Positions 1 to 9,500 of a DNA stretch of 64,000 nt are shown one piece after another. The DNA is from Massilia antarctica. Its GTDB lineage: Bacteria > Pseudomonadota > Gammaproteobacteria > Burkholderiales > Burkholderiaceae_D. The translations under genes were made by a program, and so were the position numbers. Position 1 is the first letter of the stretch. Each line of letters begins with the position of its first letter. The notes under the pieces were generated by a model that made no database searches, was not told the DNA's origin, and saw only the letters and a list, made by a program, of their open reading frames with translations. The stretch is from NCBI RefSeq assembly GCF_015689335.1, contig NZ_CP065053.1, positions 6,324,001 through 6,388,000 of the forward strand, in the 5' to 3' direction.

Positions 1-552
<552 letters not shown>

Positions 553-790
553 TTATATACGACGCAATGGATGAGACCGGACCTTACAAGCCTGCGGCGC
601 ACGCGCAATCATCGCCCCACCTGTGGCATCGACGCGAGCAGCCCGCGCCGGCCAACGGTGGCGCCGACCCGTGGGAAGAGTTGTAGCGGCAGGAAGCTTT
701 GCAAGTTTGCAAGCATATGGCAGGATGCGGGGGCGCGCACTCGCGCGTCTGCCTGCCTGCTTGCGGCCGGGGCCACTTTTGCGGAGTTTT

Positions 791-1387
791 ATGTCGATTT
801 CATCAGTACGCAGCATGCTCGCCCTCCTGATCGCCGCGGCGCTGGCCCTGCCCGCCTCCGGCGCCAGCCTGGACATTTCCCTCAAACACGGCAGCGCGCA
901 CGAGCAGGACTTGAAAAAACAGCTCGAACGCTTGACGGCCGCCCACGATCTGAGCACGTGGATCCAGACCGACAAGATCGTCGTCGACGAAAAAACGATT
1001 CCTCACAGCCATCCGGTGCTCACCCTCCACACCAGGCACTACAACGACGACGGTGCCCTCGTTTCGACCTTCATCCACGAGCAGATGCACTGGTGGCTGT
1101 CGCGCCATCGCAGCCAGACCCGCCTGGCGCTGCGCGAGATCAGGCAGCGCTACCCCGTGCTGGCGGTCGGCTATCCCGACGGCGCCGACAGCCTGGCCTC
1201 GTCGCAGGAGCATCTGCTGGTGATCTACCTGGAACTCGACGGGGTGGAACGGGTGCTGGGCAAGGCGGAACGCGAGCGCCTGCTCGCCTACTGGAGCAAT
1301 GATCACTACAAAAAGCTGTACGAGATCGTCGCGCGCGACCGCGAACCGATCGGCGCCATCGTGCGCAAGCACCAGCTGATGCCGTGA
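791..1387 (+). CDS. exported protein with HExxH-like motif, function unknown
   Basis: Protein of 198 residues. The ATG at 791 is chosen because a GGAG lies 5 bases upstream and a clear signal peptide follows (MSISSVRSMLALLIAAALALPASGA). The mature part contains FIHEQMHWWLSRH near residue 97; HEQMH fits the HExxH zinc-protease pattern, and a SSQEHLLVIYLELDG segment follows with a possible third-ligand glutamate. The family is not recognised. A small periplasmic zinc peptidase is plausible but rests only on the motif. It stands alone between divergent or unrelated genes. Confidence 0.6.
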   Translation: MSISSVRSMLALLIAAALALPASGASLDISLKHGSAHEQDLKKQLERLTAAHDLSTWIQTDKIVVDEKTIPHSHPVLTLHTRHYNDDGALVSTFIHEQMHWWLSRHRSQTRLALREIRQRYPVLAVGYPDGADSLASSQEHLLVIYLELDGVERVLGKAERERLLAYWSNDHYKKLYEIVARDREPIGAIVRKHQLMP

Positions 1388-1487
1388 GCGCCCGGGCGCT
1401 GACGGCCGAACCGGCCGCGCCGGCAGCCCATGCGGCGGCCGGCACGCCGCCCGTTTCGGCGGACAGCGGGGCCGGGACGATGCTCCC

Positions 1488-2069
1488 TCAGGCCGCCGCT
1501 TTTTTCGATACGACCCGCGCCGCAAGCAGCGCACTGGCCAGTCCGACCACGATCGCCGTGGTACTGCCGGAAAAGCCGACCGCCGTGTTGGCGGCGATCT
1601 TGCCGACTTTTGGTTTGAGCAATTCCAGCCGGCGCCTGGTCATTTGCGCGCCCAGCTCGTTCAGGCGGTCCTTGTCCAGCATGCGTTCGGCTTCGGGCAG
1701 CAGTACGGTTTCTTCATCGGCCACGTGGTGCATCACGTCGCGCATCAATTCATGCAGCAATTGATCGTGGCGGCGGTCGGTCGGCGCGGTTGCGCGCAAC
1801 TCCGCGATCAGGCGCCGCATCTCATCATGTTCCGGCTCGCTCTTCTGGATCACCGGTTCGGCCCCGTTGAGGCGGCGCAGCACCGGGTAAAACACTTCCT
1901 CTTCCAGAGTCGCATGGATTTCCAGCGCGTCGCAAATGGTTTCGGCCAAGGCCTTCTTGACACTCGCGCGAGCGGCGCTCGTGTACTGGTGGAAGGTGAC
2001 CAGCACGTGCGAGTGATCGAAGCGGATCATGTCGGTTACGGAAGGGCTCAATTTATTCAAAGAAAACAT
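1488..2069 (-). CDS. hemerythrin HHE domain protein with C-terminal membrane segment
   Basis: Protein of 193 residues with the hemerythrin-like four-helix pattern: FDHSHV (about residue 18), EIHATLEEEVFYP (about 52-62), EPEHDEMRRL (about 80) and HHVADEE (about 115), which supply the usual His and Glu di-iron ligands. A hydrophobic segment near residues 167-188 (SGSTTAIVVGLASALLAARVV) should anchor it to the membrane. AGGAG lies upstream of the ATG. Such proteins bind oxygen or respond to oxidative or nitrosative stress. The specific role is unknown and the gene is monocistronic. Confidence 0.8.
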   Translation of the reverse strand: MFSLNKLSPSVTDMIRFDHSHVLVTFHQYTSAARASVKKALAETICDALEIHATLEEEVFYPVLRRLNGAEPVIQKSEPEHDEMRRLIAELRATAPTDRRHDQLLHELMRDVMHHVADEETVLLPEAERMLDKDRLNELGAQMTRRRLELLKPKVGKIAANTAVGFSGSTTAIVVGLASALLAARVVSKKAAA

Positions 2070-2188
2070 GATGGTTTCTCCTGAAAAGTCGTGCCCTTAT
2101 CTTAAAGACGCCCGCTTCCTCTGCGCGTAGGACGCCGCCTCATTGGCGTGTCGGCGAACTGCACGAAAAACCGTGCATTCAAGCACGC

Positions 2189-3562
2189 TCAGCGCTCGTT
2201 GCGTCCGTGCAAAAACTCCCGATACCAGTGTCCGCTGCTTTTCACGGTGCGCGCCTGGGTCTCGAAGTCGACGTGAACAATGCCGAAACGGCGCAGATAG
2301 CCTTCCGACCATTCGAAATTGTCCAGCAGGCTCCAGGCGAAATACCCTTTCACGGGCACGCCCTGCTCCTGGGCCGCGCGCAGGGCGGCGAGGTGGCGCA
2401 CCAGGTAGCTGCGGCGCGCCTCGTCGTCGACACTGCCGTCGGCCTGCACCACATCGTCATAGGAGGAGCCGTTTTCGGTGACGTACACCTCGGCCGGCTG
2501 GTATTCGTGGGAAATACGCAGCAGCAGTTCGGTCAGGCCGTCGGGCGCGACTTCCCAGCCGAAATCGGTGCGTTCGCGCTCTTGCGGCAAAACCACCTCG
2601 GTGCGCAGGAAGCCGGCGCCGGGCGCGTCGCGCACGACTTCGGGGAAATAATAGTTCAGGCCGACGAAATCGGTCGACGCGGCGATGGCCTGCATGTCGC
2701 CCTCCAGCACGACGGGCGCGGCGTCGCCCAGCAGCGCCAGGGTTTCCTGCGGATAGCCGCGCCCGTACAGCGGATCGAGGAACCAGCGGTTGCGGAAACC
2801 GTCGTGGCGCAGCAGGGCTTGCCGGTCCGCTTCGCTGGCGGAGGCGGCCCGGATCGGGTGCAGGCTGAGGGCGATGCCGACCTGCGCGTCCGGCACGTTG
2901 GCGCGGATCACCGGCGTGGCCAGGCCGTGCGAGAGCAGGACATGGTGGCACACCTGCAGCGCGGTCGGCGCATCGCGCAGGCCCGGGGCGTGCATGCCAT
3001 CGAGATTGCCGTGCATGGCGGTGCACCATGGCTCGTTGTGGGTGATCCAGTGGCGCACCCGGTCGCCCAGGCGGCGCGTGACCACGTCGGCATAGTCGAC
3101 AAACGCGGCCACGGTATCGCGCCTGGCCCAGCCGCCCTGGTCCTGCAGGTATTGCGGCAAGTCCCAGTGGTACAGGGTAGCCCACGGTTGCAGGCCGCGT
3201 TCGAGCATGCCGTCCACCAGCCGCTCGTAGAAGTCGAGTCCCGCTTCGTTGGGCGCGGCCCCGACCCCGCTGACGATGCGCGGCCACGCGATCGAGAAGC
3301 GGTAGGCGTTCAGGCCGAGCGACTGGCCGATGTCGAAGTCCTCCGGCCAGCGGTGGTAATGGTCGCACGCCACGGCGCCGTTGGAACCGTCGCGGATCTT
3401 GCCGGGGGTGGCGCAGAAGGTATCCCAGATCGACACCGCGCGCGCGTCGGCGCTGCCCGCCCCCTCGATCTGGAAGGCCGAGGTTGAACAGCCCCACAGG
3501 AAGTCGTCGCCGAAACTGGCGCGTGCGAGGGGCTGGTGCGGGTCGTTTTTCTGGTTGGTCAT
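2189..3562 (-). CDS. GH1 family beta-glucosidase
   Basis: Cytoplasmic glycoside hydrolase of 457 residues, the usual GH1 length, predicted to hydrolyse beta-glucosides such as cellobiose to glucose. The acid/base Glu is in ITHNEPW (E177) and the nucleophile Glu in YVTENGSSYDD (E363). FLWGCSTSAFQIEGA at the N-terminus and YHWDLPQYL are also GH1 hallmarks, and the C-terminus has FAWSLLDNFEWSEGY. The ATG at 3560-3562 is chosen because GH1 homology begins shortly after it; the open frame upstream runs into the 8-bp repeat tract and is not coding. A LacI-type operator sits 39 bases upstream, next to the LacI gene, so sugar induction is likely. Confidence 0.92.
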   Translation of the reverse strand: MTNQKNDPHQPLARASFGDDFLWGCSTSAFQIEGAGSADARAVSIWDTFCATPGKIRDGSNGAVACDHYHRWPEDFDIGQSLGLNAYRFSIAWPRIVSGVGAAPNEAGLDFYERLVDGMLERGLQPWATLYHWDLPQYLQDQGGWARRDTVAAFVDYADVVTRRLGDRVRHWITHNEPWCTAMHGNLDGMHAPGLRDAPTALQVCHHVLLSHGLATPVIRANVPDAQVGIALSLHPIRAASASEADRQALLRHDGFRNRWFLDPLYGRGYPQETLALLGDAAPVVLEGDMQAIAASTDFVGLNYYFPEVVRDAPGAGFLRTEVVLPQERERTDFGWEVAPDGLTELLLRISHEYQPAEVYVTENGSSYDDVVQADGSVDDEARRSYLVRHLAALRAAQEQGVPVKGYFAWSLLDNFEWSEGYLRRFGIVHVDFETQARTVKSSGHWYREFLHGRNER

Positions 3563-3601
3563 AGAGAGATCGGTCAGTGTTAAAGTTGCTCGATGAGAAA
3601 T

Positions 3602-3615
3602 TGGAATCGCTTCCA
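3602..3615. promoter_or_regulatory. LacI-type operator upstream of the GH1 glucosidase
   Basis: TGGAATCGCTTCCA is a near-perfect palindrome with a central CG, typical of LacI/GalR-family half sites. It lies about 40 bp upstream of the glucosidase start and matches the sites at 6335 and 12377. Confidence 0.7.
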
Positions 3616-3718
3616 CTTTACCACAAAAAAAAGCCCCGGCAAGGACGATGGGGGGGATTATTTGATCGCTCAGTCGTGCTGTTTTGAGCAGTGGGCAGTG
3701 GGCACTGACCGCTGACCG

Positions 3719-3790
3719 CTGAACCGCTGAACCGCTGAACCGCTGAACCGCTGAACCGCTGAACCGCTGAACCGCTGAACCGCTGAACCG
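3719..3790. repeat. nine-copy 8-bp tandem repeat
   Basis: Nine uninterrupted copies of CTGAACCG, preceded by two 7-base variants (CTGACCG). The tract is 5' of the glucosidase gene and beyond the operator. An 8-base period breaks any reading frame, so it is non-coding. It overlaps the left arm of the inverted repeat that follows. Confidence 0.95.
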
Positions 3791-3880
3791 TCGTCCCCGC
3801 GCAGGCGGGGACCCAAGTCTGTGCCGCAGCCACCGGAGGCTCGACGAACTTGGGTCCCCGCCTGCGCGGGGACGACGGTT
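3786..3880. repeat. 33-bp perfect inverted repeat around a 29-bp loop
   Basis: Arms 3786-3818 and 3848-3880 are exact reverse complements and contain GTCCCCGCGCAGGCGGGGAC, which is itself palindromic. The structure resembles dispersed REP-like elements of proteobacterial intergenic regions. It lies between the 3' end of lacI and the upstream region of the glucosidase gene and could end or stabilise transcripts. Confidence 0.85.
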
Positions 3881-3957
3881 CGGCCAGTGGCGGGAACGAC
3901 GGCTCGACGGCTCGACGGGTGCAAGGTTACCCGCGGCGCTACCGGCCTGCCCCCCCC

Positions 3958-4971
3958 CTAAATATCCTTCGCCTTCCCCAGCGACGCCCGCATCGCAATC
4001 GTCACCGGATACCCATGCGTCACCGGCCGCTCCATGTCGTAGCAGCGATTGAGCAGGCAATTCAAGCCATTCAAGGTCATCTCGGTCCACGGCATGTGCA
4101 CCGTGGTCAGGCGCGGGGCCGTGTATTCGGCGCTGTTGGTGTCGTCGTATCCAAGCACCGAAACCTGCTCCGGCACCGCCACCCCGGCCTGCTGGAAATA
4201 CGACAGCGCCCCCACCGCCATGTCGTCATTGGCGCAAAACACGGCGGTAAACGGATAGCCCGATTCGGCCAGCTCCCTGGCCGCTTCCCACCCGCCCTTT
4301 GGCGCGAAATCGCTCTCGGCCACCCACAGGCCGCCGATATCGATGCCGGCTTGCGCCAGCTCGCTCAAGAAGCCATCGATGCGCTCGACGTTGTCGGGCG
4401 CGCCGCGCGGCCCGGCGATGACGGCGATATCGCGGTGACCCTCGCGCAGCAGCGCCTGCGCCGCCAGGCGGCCTCCGTACAAATGGTCGATGGTGAAGCT
4501 CTGCGCGGCGATCGAGGGCACGCTGTGATTGAGCAGCACCAGGCGCGCCTTGCGCGGCCCGAGCGCCTCGATGTCTTCATCGCGCAGCACATTACTCATC
4601 ACCAGCACGCCGTCGCAGCCGCGCTCCTTGAGAAAATCGATCCCCTGCACGGCCTGGGTGCGCTCGTCGTCGCTGCCGATGCCGAAACCGACCACCATGT
4701 TCAGTCCCGCCGCGCGCAATTCCGAGTAAATCAGCTTGAGAATCGGCGTATAGAAGGTGCCGCTCAGGTAGGGAATGTACACGCCGATCATCTGCGAGCT
4801 GCCCAGCATCAGCGAACGGGCCGCGTACGAGGGATGGAATTCGAGTTCCTCGATCGCCTTCTGGACCCGCGCCAGGGTCTTGGGCGACACCGCCCCCTTG
4901 CCGCTGACGACACGCGATGCCGTTCCAAGGCCGACGCCGGCCCGCAGTGCTACGTCTTTGAGAGTTGCCAC
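3958..4971 (-). CDS. LacI family transcriptional regulator
   Basis: DNA-binding repressor of 337 residues with a GTG start (preceded by GGAAG). The N-terminal HTH is LKDVALRAGVGLGTASRVVS (residues 4-23) followed by the hinge helix YAARSLMLG. The rest is the periplasmic-binding-like sugar sensor (IGVYIPYLSGTFY through VFCANDDMAVGA and SVLGYDD). It lies between the glucosidase and sugar-binding protein genes. Three operators matching LacI-family palindromes occur at 3602, 6335 and 12377, so the inferred regulon covers glucosidase, binding protein and TonB receptor. No matching palindrome was seen in front of its own gene. Confidence 0.9.
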   Translation of the reverse strand: MATLKDVALRAGVGLGTASRVVSGKGAVSPKTLARVQKAIEELEFHPSYAARSLMLGSSQMIGVYIPYLSGTFYTPILKLIYSELRAAGLNMVVGFGIGSDDERTQAVQGIDFLKERGCDGVLVMSNVLRDEDIEALGPRKARLVLLNHSVPSIAAQSFTIDHLYGGRLAAQALLREGHRDIAVIAGPRGAPDNVERIDGFLSELAQAGIDIGGLWVAESDFAPKGGWEAARELAESGYPFTAVFCANDDMAVGALSYFQQAGVAVPEQVSVLGYDDTNSAEYTAPRLTTVHMPWTEMTLNGLNCLLNRCYDMERPVTHGYPVTIAMRASLGKAKDI

Positions 4972-5063
4972 GCGCGCTTCTTCCGTTCAAAAATGGGAAC
5001 TGCAAAAATCGCAGCATACTGCATTCGGGCGCCCTCTCACAAGCGCGCGCCGCGCGCGCCGTG

Positions 5064-6299
5064 TCACTGCTCGTTGCGCAGGGCGGCGGCGATCAGCTTT
5101 TGCGCCTTCTCGACCGGCATCTTGGTATTCCAGAACGATGTCAATACGTCCTGCATGGCGCCATTCTGGTCCGGGGTGAGATAGACCTCGCCGATGCCGA
5201 CGTGGCGCGTGCGGTCCTTCATGATCGCCATGCCGGCCTTGGCGCAGGGGTCCATGCCGGATGCATCGACGTCGCCGCGGATCGGAATCGAGCCTTTCAA
5301 CTTGTTGAAGGCGATCTGGGTGCGCGGCGCCACGATCACGCTGGCCAGCAGCTTCTGGTACTTGATCTGCTGCGCGTTGTCGGTCTTGGGGAAGACGAAG
5401 GCGTCGCCCTGGATCAGATACGGCGAGCGCGGGCCGAAGCCGGCGATGCAGCCATATTCCTTGCCGGCGCTCTGGTGCGCCGCGCCGAATTCGCCCTTGG
5501 CCCAGTCGCCCATCACCTGGATGCCGGCCTTGCCGGCAATGACCAGGGCGGTGGCGTCGTTCCAGTTGCGGCCCGACGCGCCGGCGTCCACATACGATTG
5601 CAGGCGCTTGAAATTAAGCAGGACGCGGCGGAAGGCCTCCGAATTGATGGCCGCCGGGTCACGGTCGCGCAGCACTTTCAGATACAGCTCGGTGCCGCCC
5701 ATGTGGGCCAGCATCGACAGGAACAGGATGTTTTCCTGCCACGGCTGGCCGCCGTGCGCGAGCGGAATCAAGCCGGCCGCCTTGAGCTTGTCGAGCGCGG
5801 CGAACAGTTCGTCGACACTGGCCGGCTCTTTCGCAATGCCGGCCTTCTGGAAGGCGGCCTTGGAATACCAGATCCAGGCTTGCATGTGGATGTTGACCGG
5901 CACCGCGTAATAATGGCCCTTGACCCGGATCACGCTCAGCACCGGCTCGGGCAGGAACTTGTCCCAGCCTTCCCTGAGGGCGACGTCGTCGACGTTATTG
6001 AGCATGCCCTGCTCCACCAGGTCGGTGAACTGCTTGGTGGTGTTGAACTGGGCCGCCATCGGCGCATTGCCGCCGACGATGCGGTTGATCGCCACCGCGC
6101 GCGCCTGGTCGGCGCCGGCGATCGCGGTATCGGTCCAGACGCCGCCGGCGGCGCGGTAGGCGTCGGCGATGGTGCGCACCGCGGCCGCTTCGCTGCTGGA
6201 AGTCCACCAGTGGATCACTTCCGTCTTGGGAGCGGCGCCAAAGGCGGCGCCCGCACTTGCCAGCGCCAGCGCGGCGGCCAGAATTCGTTGTTTCAACAT
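5064..6299 (-). CDS. periplasmic sugar-binding protein of an ABC transporter
   Basis: Extracellular solute-binding protein of 411 residues. The ATG at 6299 follows a strong AGGAG and begins a signal peptide (MLKQRILAAALALASAGAAFGA). Mature features fit family 1 sugar-binding proteins of the glucose/mannose type: IHWWTSSSEAAAV, VPVNIHMQAWIWYSKAAF and VMGDWAKGEF. It probably captures glucosides or glucose in the periplasm. No permease or ATPase gene is adjacent, so its transport partner must be encoded elsewhere. An 18-bp LacI-type operator lies 36 bases upstream. Confidence 0.88.
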   Translation of the reverse strand: MLKQRILAAALALASAGAAFGAAPKTEVIHWWTSSSEAAAVRTIADAYRAAGGVWTDTAIAGADQARAVAINRIVGGNAPMAAQFNTTKQFTDLVEQGMLNNVDDVALREGWDKFLPEPVLSVIRVKGHYYAVPVNIHMQAWIWYSKAAFQKAGIAKEPASVDELFAALDKLKAAGLIPLAHGGQPWQENILFLSMLAHMGGTELYLKVLRDRDPAAINSEAFRRVLLNFKRLQSYVDAGASGRNWNDATALVIAGKAGIQVMGDWAKGEFGAAHQSAGKEYGCIAGFGPRSPYLIQGDAFVFPKTDNAQQIKYQKLLASVIVAPRTQIAFNKLKGSIPIRGDVDASGMDPCAKAGMAIMKDRTRHVGIGEVYLTPDQNGAMQDVLTSFWNTKMPVEKAQKLIAAALRNEQ

Positions 6300-6334
6300 G
6301 GTCTCCTGTGAAAGCGGGTCTGCGTCCGCCTTGG

Positions 6335-6352
6335 ATTGGAAGGCTTTCCAAT
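6335..6352. promoter_or_regulatory. LacI-type operator upstream of the sugar-binding protein
   Basis: ATTGGAAGGCTTTCCAAT is an 18-bp palindrome with mismatches only in the centre. It is 36 bases from the start of the binding-protein gene and shares the TTGGAA half site with the other two operators. Confidence 0.75.
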
Positions 6353-6454
6353 CTTGTCGGTTGACTATATCATTCAACGAATTTCAGTGTCAACGCGTAA
6401 GGCCATCGTGGCGCTGCGTGACATCGTTTTCACCCCACTTTGCAGGGAGCCGCC

Positions 6455-7147
6455 GTGTTCAATCCGCGTCCGCAGGTCCGTTACGTCGCCATCGCCGGGC
6501 AGGCGCCGTGCGTCATCGTGGACGATTTTCTGCTCGACCCGCATGCCGTGGTCGCGCACGCCGTCGCCGCCCAGGACCGCTTTGCCGTCGACCCGGCCAA
6601 TTACTATCCCGGCCCGGAACTGGACCTGGGCCGGGAAACGGCCTTGCGCCTGGACGAATTCTTCATCCAGCATGTGCGACGCGCCTTGGGCGCCCAGCGC
6701 ACCATCAGCGTGGCCGCGCGTCTGGCGCTGGCCACCCTGCCACCGGAGCGCCTGCATCCGCTGCAGCGCCTGTGCCATCGCGACTGCGCCGACCTGGCGC
6801 CTGGTGTGGGCGCGGCGGCGGCCGTGGTGTACCTGTTCGACGATCCGCGCCTGGGTGGCACCAGCTTTTACCGCGCCGCCGGCTCGCTGGAAGAGACCGC
6901 GCGCGTGCTGCGCGCAGCCCATGCCGGCACGGCAGCGCACACCGGCGCCAGCGGCTATCTGACCGCATCGAATGCCCACTTCGAGCAATTGTGCACCATT
7001 CCCGCGTGCTTTAACCGGGCCATTTTCTATGATGGCACCATTTTCCACGCGGCCCAGATCGAGGTGCCCGCCCTGCTCCACGGCGACCCGGCCCGCGGCC
7101 GGCTCACCATGAATGGCTTTTTCCGCTTCCGTCAACGCAGCGCCTGA
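6455..7147 (+). CDS. DUF6445-like / 2OG-Fe(II) oxygenase-like protein
   Basis: Protein of about 230 residues. The GTG at 6455 is preferred because AGGGAG sits 5 bases upstream. The sequence has CVIVDDFLLDP near the N-terminus and HRDCADL in the middle. Later segments are VVYLFDDPRLGGTSFY and FNRAIFYDGTIFHAAQIE, a layout reminiscent of prolyl-4-hydroxylase-type iron oxygenases: His/Asp near HRDCAD and a later His in FHA. DUF6445 proteins commonly accompany TonB receptors and tryptophan-halogenase-like genes in sugar-uptake loci, as here. The substrate is unknown. It is divergent from the binding-protein gene, sharing an intergenic region with the operator. Confidence 0.6.
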   Translation: MFNPRPQVRYVAIAGQAPCVIVDDFLLDPHAVVAHAVAAQDRFAVDPANYYPGPELDLGRETALRLDEFFIQHVRRALGAQRTISVAARLALATLPPERLHPLQRLCHRDCADLAPGVGAAAAVVYLFDDPRLGGTSFYRAAGSLEETARVLRAAHAGTAAHTGASGYLTASNAHFEQLCTIPACFNRAIFYDGTIFHAAQIEVPALLHGDPARGRLTMNGFFRFRQRSA

Positions 7148-7256
7148 CACCCCGTGAACATGCATATGCGGCGAGGGAGGCGTTGTTTTACAGCAAATAT
7201 CGGCCAAACTTGTTCCCATAACGATACCCGGAAGCATTTTATAAACTTGATGGATA

Positions 7257-7262
7257 TATAAT
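7257..7262 (+). promoter_or_regulatory. candidate -10 element for the barrel gene
   Basis: TATAAT lies about 70 bases before the GTG start. No good -35 hexamer is visible at 17 bp. A TGGCGACAT direct repeat follows at about 7282-7300. Confidence 0.35.
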
Positions 7263-7329
7263 TTCGCCTGCGTTTGCTAAATGGCGACATTTGGCGACAT
7301 ATTTTTACAAACCATCTACAGGATTTCAC

Positions 7330-7872
7330 GTGAAAAACACACTCGCTATCGCCATGCTGGCCGCCGTAGGCGCTCCGATGGCAGCACATGCCGAAAGCAC
7401 CTACGTTGGCGCCGGTATTGGTGCCGCAGAACAAGTTCTGAGCATCAGCGAAGGCACTTTCAAAGACCGCGCTGCTGGCGTCAAGCTGTTCACCGGTTAC
7501 AACTTCGACAAGAACTTCGGCGTCGAAGCCGGCTTTACCCACTTCGGCAGAGCCGAAACCGGCGGCAACCGCAGCGGTTCGCGCGCGCGTTCGTTCTACG
7601 CCGCCGGCACCGTCACCCTGCCGCTGGGCGAGAAGTGGGCCCTGACCGGCAAGCTCGGTATCGCCAAGAACCGCACCATGCAGCTCGTGGTTGGCGAAGG
7701 TGACGACAAGCAGAAAAAGGCCGATGCGCTGTTGGGCGTTGGCGCAAACTACGCTGTGACCAAGACCATCGCCGCGTTTGTCGAATACGAAAACTACGGC
7801 ACCGTCGCAAAAGGCAAAAATGGTTCGCTGAAAGCGACGATCCTGTCGACCGGCATGCGTTTTTCGTTCTAA
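7330..7872 (+). CDS. outer-membrane beta-barrel protein (OmpA-TM/OmpW-like)
   Basis: Protein of 180 residues starting at GTG 7330, with AGGA 6 bases upstream and a signal peptide (MKNTLAIAMLAAVGAPMAAHA). The mature chain alternates polar and hydrophobic residues with YVGAGIGAAEQ, LFTGYNFDKNFGVEAGFTHFG and a C-terminal STGMRFSF ending in Phe, the usual barrel-assembly signal. About eight strands are expected. It probably forms a small monomeric porin or membrane barrel. A TATAAT at 7257-7262 may be its -10, and a strong terminator follows. Confidence 0.8.
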   Translation: MKNTLAIAMLAAVGAPMAAHAESTYVGAGIGAAEQVLSISEGTFKDRAAGVKLFTGYNFDKNFGVEAGFTHFGRAETGGNRSGSRARSFYAAGTVTLPLGEKWALTGKLGIAKNRTMQLVVGEGDDKQKKADALLGVGANYAVTKTIAAFVEYENYGTVAKGKNGSLKATILSTGMRFSF

Positions 7873-7886
7873 GCTGTCCGTTCCAC

Positions 7887-7915
7887 AAAAAAACCGGCTG
7901 CGTGCCGGTTTTTTT
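7887..7915. terminator. bidirectional intrinsic terminator
   Basis: A7 then CCGGC, a TGCGT loop, GCCGG and T7. It sits between the convergent barrel gene and the halogenase-like gene and can serve both directions. Confidence 0.9.
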
Positions 7916-7926
7916 ATGTCCCGCGT

Positions 7927-9447
7927 TTATGCCGCGCGCCGCATCGGCGGCGCCTGGCAATTGGCCTTGATGAAGGCCTCGTGGCTGGACATCGCGTCCA
8001 CGCATTTGCGGATCACCGCCTGCGTCCCCTGCAGGAAATCGGCAATCTCGTCCGGGGTGCGCTGGTCGACCACCGGATTGTAGCCGCGCGCGCGCAAGCC
8101 CTGCCCGTGCATCACCTGCAGCCAGCTATCCTCGGGAAACAGCTCCTCGTTCTCGCGCAGAATCCGCCCGTGGCTGGCGTACAGGTCGAGTTTACCCCGC
8201 AGGGCGGCCGGCACTTCCATGTCGCGGCAATAGCGCCAGAACGGCGAATCGTCGCGCGTGCTCGCCTTGTAGTGCAGGATCAGGAAATCGCGGATCTGAT
8301 CGTATTCCTTGTCGCACAGGCGATTGTAGGTATCGATGTCGACCTGGTCGAAGCCTTTGTCGGGGAAGAAGCTGATCAGGCGCATCAGCGCCGTCTTGAC
8401 CATGTGGATGCTGGTCGATTCGAGCGGTTCCATGAAGCCGCCCGACAAGCCGATCGCCACGCAGTTCTTGTTCCAGGCGCGCTTGCGCTTGCCGGTGGTG
8501 AACTTGAGCAGGCGCGGTTCGGCCAGCGGCTGGCCGTCGAGATTGCGCATGAGGATGGCCTGGGCTTCGTCGGCGCTCATGAACTTGCTCGAAAACACGT
8601 GGCCGTTGCCGGTGCGGTGCTGCAGCGGAATGCGCCACTGCCAGCCGGCCGTGTGCGCGGTCGAGCGGGTCAGCGCCGCCATCGGGCCGTGCGCTTCGCA
8701 GGGCACGGCAATGGCGCGGTCGCAAGGCAGCCAATCGCTCCAGTCGTCATACCCGGTGTGCAGCGCCTGTTCGATCAGCAAGCCCGCCATGCCGGAGCAA
8801 TCGATGAAGAAGTCGCCGCCGATGCGTTCGCCGTTTTCCATCAGCAGCGCGGCGATCGATCCATCCGGGTGCAGCTCGGTGTCGATGATGCGCCCCTCGG
8901 TGCGCTGCACGCCGCGCGCTTCACTGTAGGTGCGCAGGTAGCGCGCATACAGGCCGGCGTCGAAATGGAAGGCATAGGACAGGTCCGCCAGCGGCGAATT
9001 GGGCAAGTCCGGACGCCCGCGGCTGAACTTGCCCAGGCGCGCGGCCATGGTGTTGATCGAGTACGGTTCCAGGCTGTCGGCCTGCCCGGCCTGGTGCATT
9101 TTCAGCCAGTAGTGGAAGAAATTGGCGGTCGGCTGGTCGCGTCCGACCGAGCCGAAACCGTGGATGTAGTTGCTGCCTTTATATCCCCAGTCGATGAATT
9201 CGATGCCGAGCTTGAAGCTGCCCTGGGTGGCGCGGATGAAGTCGTTCTCATCGATGCCCAGGTGCAGGTTGAAATTGCGGATACTGGGGATGGTCGCCTC
9301 CCCTACTCCGATGGTGGAAATCTGGTCGGACTCGATCAGGCGGTAATGGTGGCCCACGGGCAGCAGCTGCGAGAGCGCCGCGGCGCTCATCCAGCCGGCG
9401 GTGCCGCCACCGACGATCACGATCTGCTTGATGCCTTGGTCTGTCAT
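7927..9447 (-). CDS. tryptophan halogenase family flavoprotein
   Basis: Protein of 506 residues, the usual family length. The FAD-binding GGGTAG is at residues 13-18. SFKLGIEFIDW carries a lysine at the position of the catalytic halogenase Lys. GWQWRIPLQHR holds the WxWxIP signature, and GGFMEPLESTSIHM is also conserved. Known family members chlorinate tryptophan, but many paralogues next to TonB receptors in carbohydrate-uptake loci have no proven halogenation activity, and this gene fits that setting. It lies downstream of the receptor gene on the same strand, separated by a hairpin. GGAG precedes the ATG. Confidence 0.85.
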   Translation of the reverse strand: MTDQGIKQIVIVGGGTAGWMSAAALSQLLPVGHHYRLIESDQISTIGVGEATIPSIRNFNLHLGIDENDFIRATQGSFKLGIEFIDWGYKGSNYIHGFGSVGRDQPTANFFHYWLKMHQAGQADSLEPYSINTMAARLGKFSRGRPDLPNSPLADLSYAFHFDAGLYARYLRTYSEARGVQRTEGRIIDTELHPDGSIAALLMENGERIGGDFFIDCSGMAGLLIEQALHTGYDDWSDWLPCDRAIAVPCEAHGPMAALTRSTAHTAGWQWRIPLQHRTGNGHVFSSKFMSADEAQAILMRNLDGQPLAEPRLLKFTTGKRKRAWNKNCVAIGLSGGFMEPLESTSIHMVKTALMRLISFFPDKGFDQVDIDTYNRLCDKEYDQIRDFLILHYKASTRDDSPFWRYCRDMEVPAALRGKLDLYASHGRILRENEELFPEDSWLQVMHGQGLRARGYNPVVDQRTPDEIADFLQGTQAVIRKCVDAMSSHEAFIKANCQAPPMRRAA

Positions 9448-9500
9448 CTGGTTCTCCGGTCAATGCTGACGAAGTAAGTATGTATGCTGAGTACCCATGC

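Noticed and set aside
3719-3790. CRISPR-like array
   Set aside because: The units are 8 bases and contiguous, with no spacers and no cas genes.
2189-4090. N-terminal extension of the glucosidase
   Set aside because: The upstream codons run through the operator and the 8-bp repeats and have no GH1 homology.
7981-9477. Long plus-strand open frames opposite the halogenase-like and receptor genes
   Set aside because: High-GC shadow frames; the minus-strand proteins have clear family motifs.
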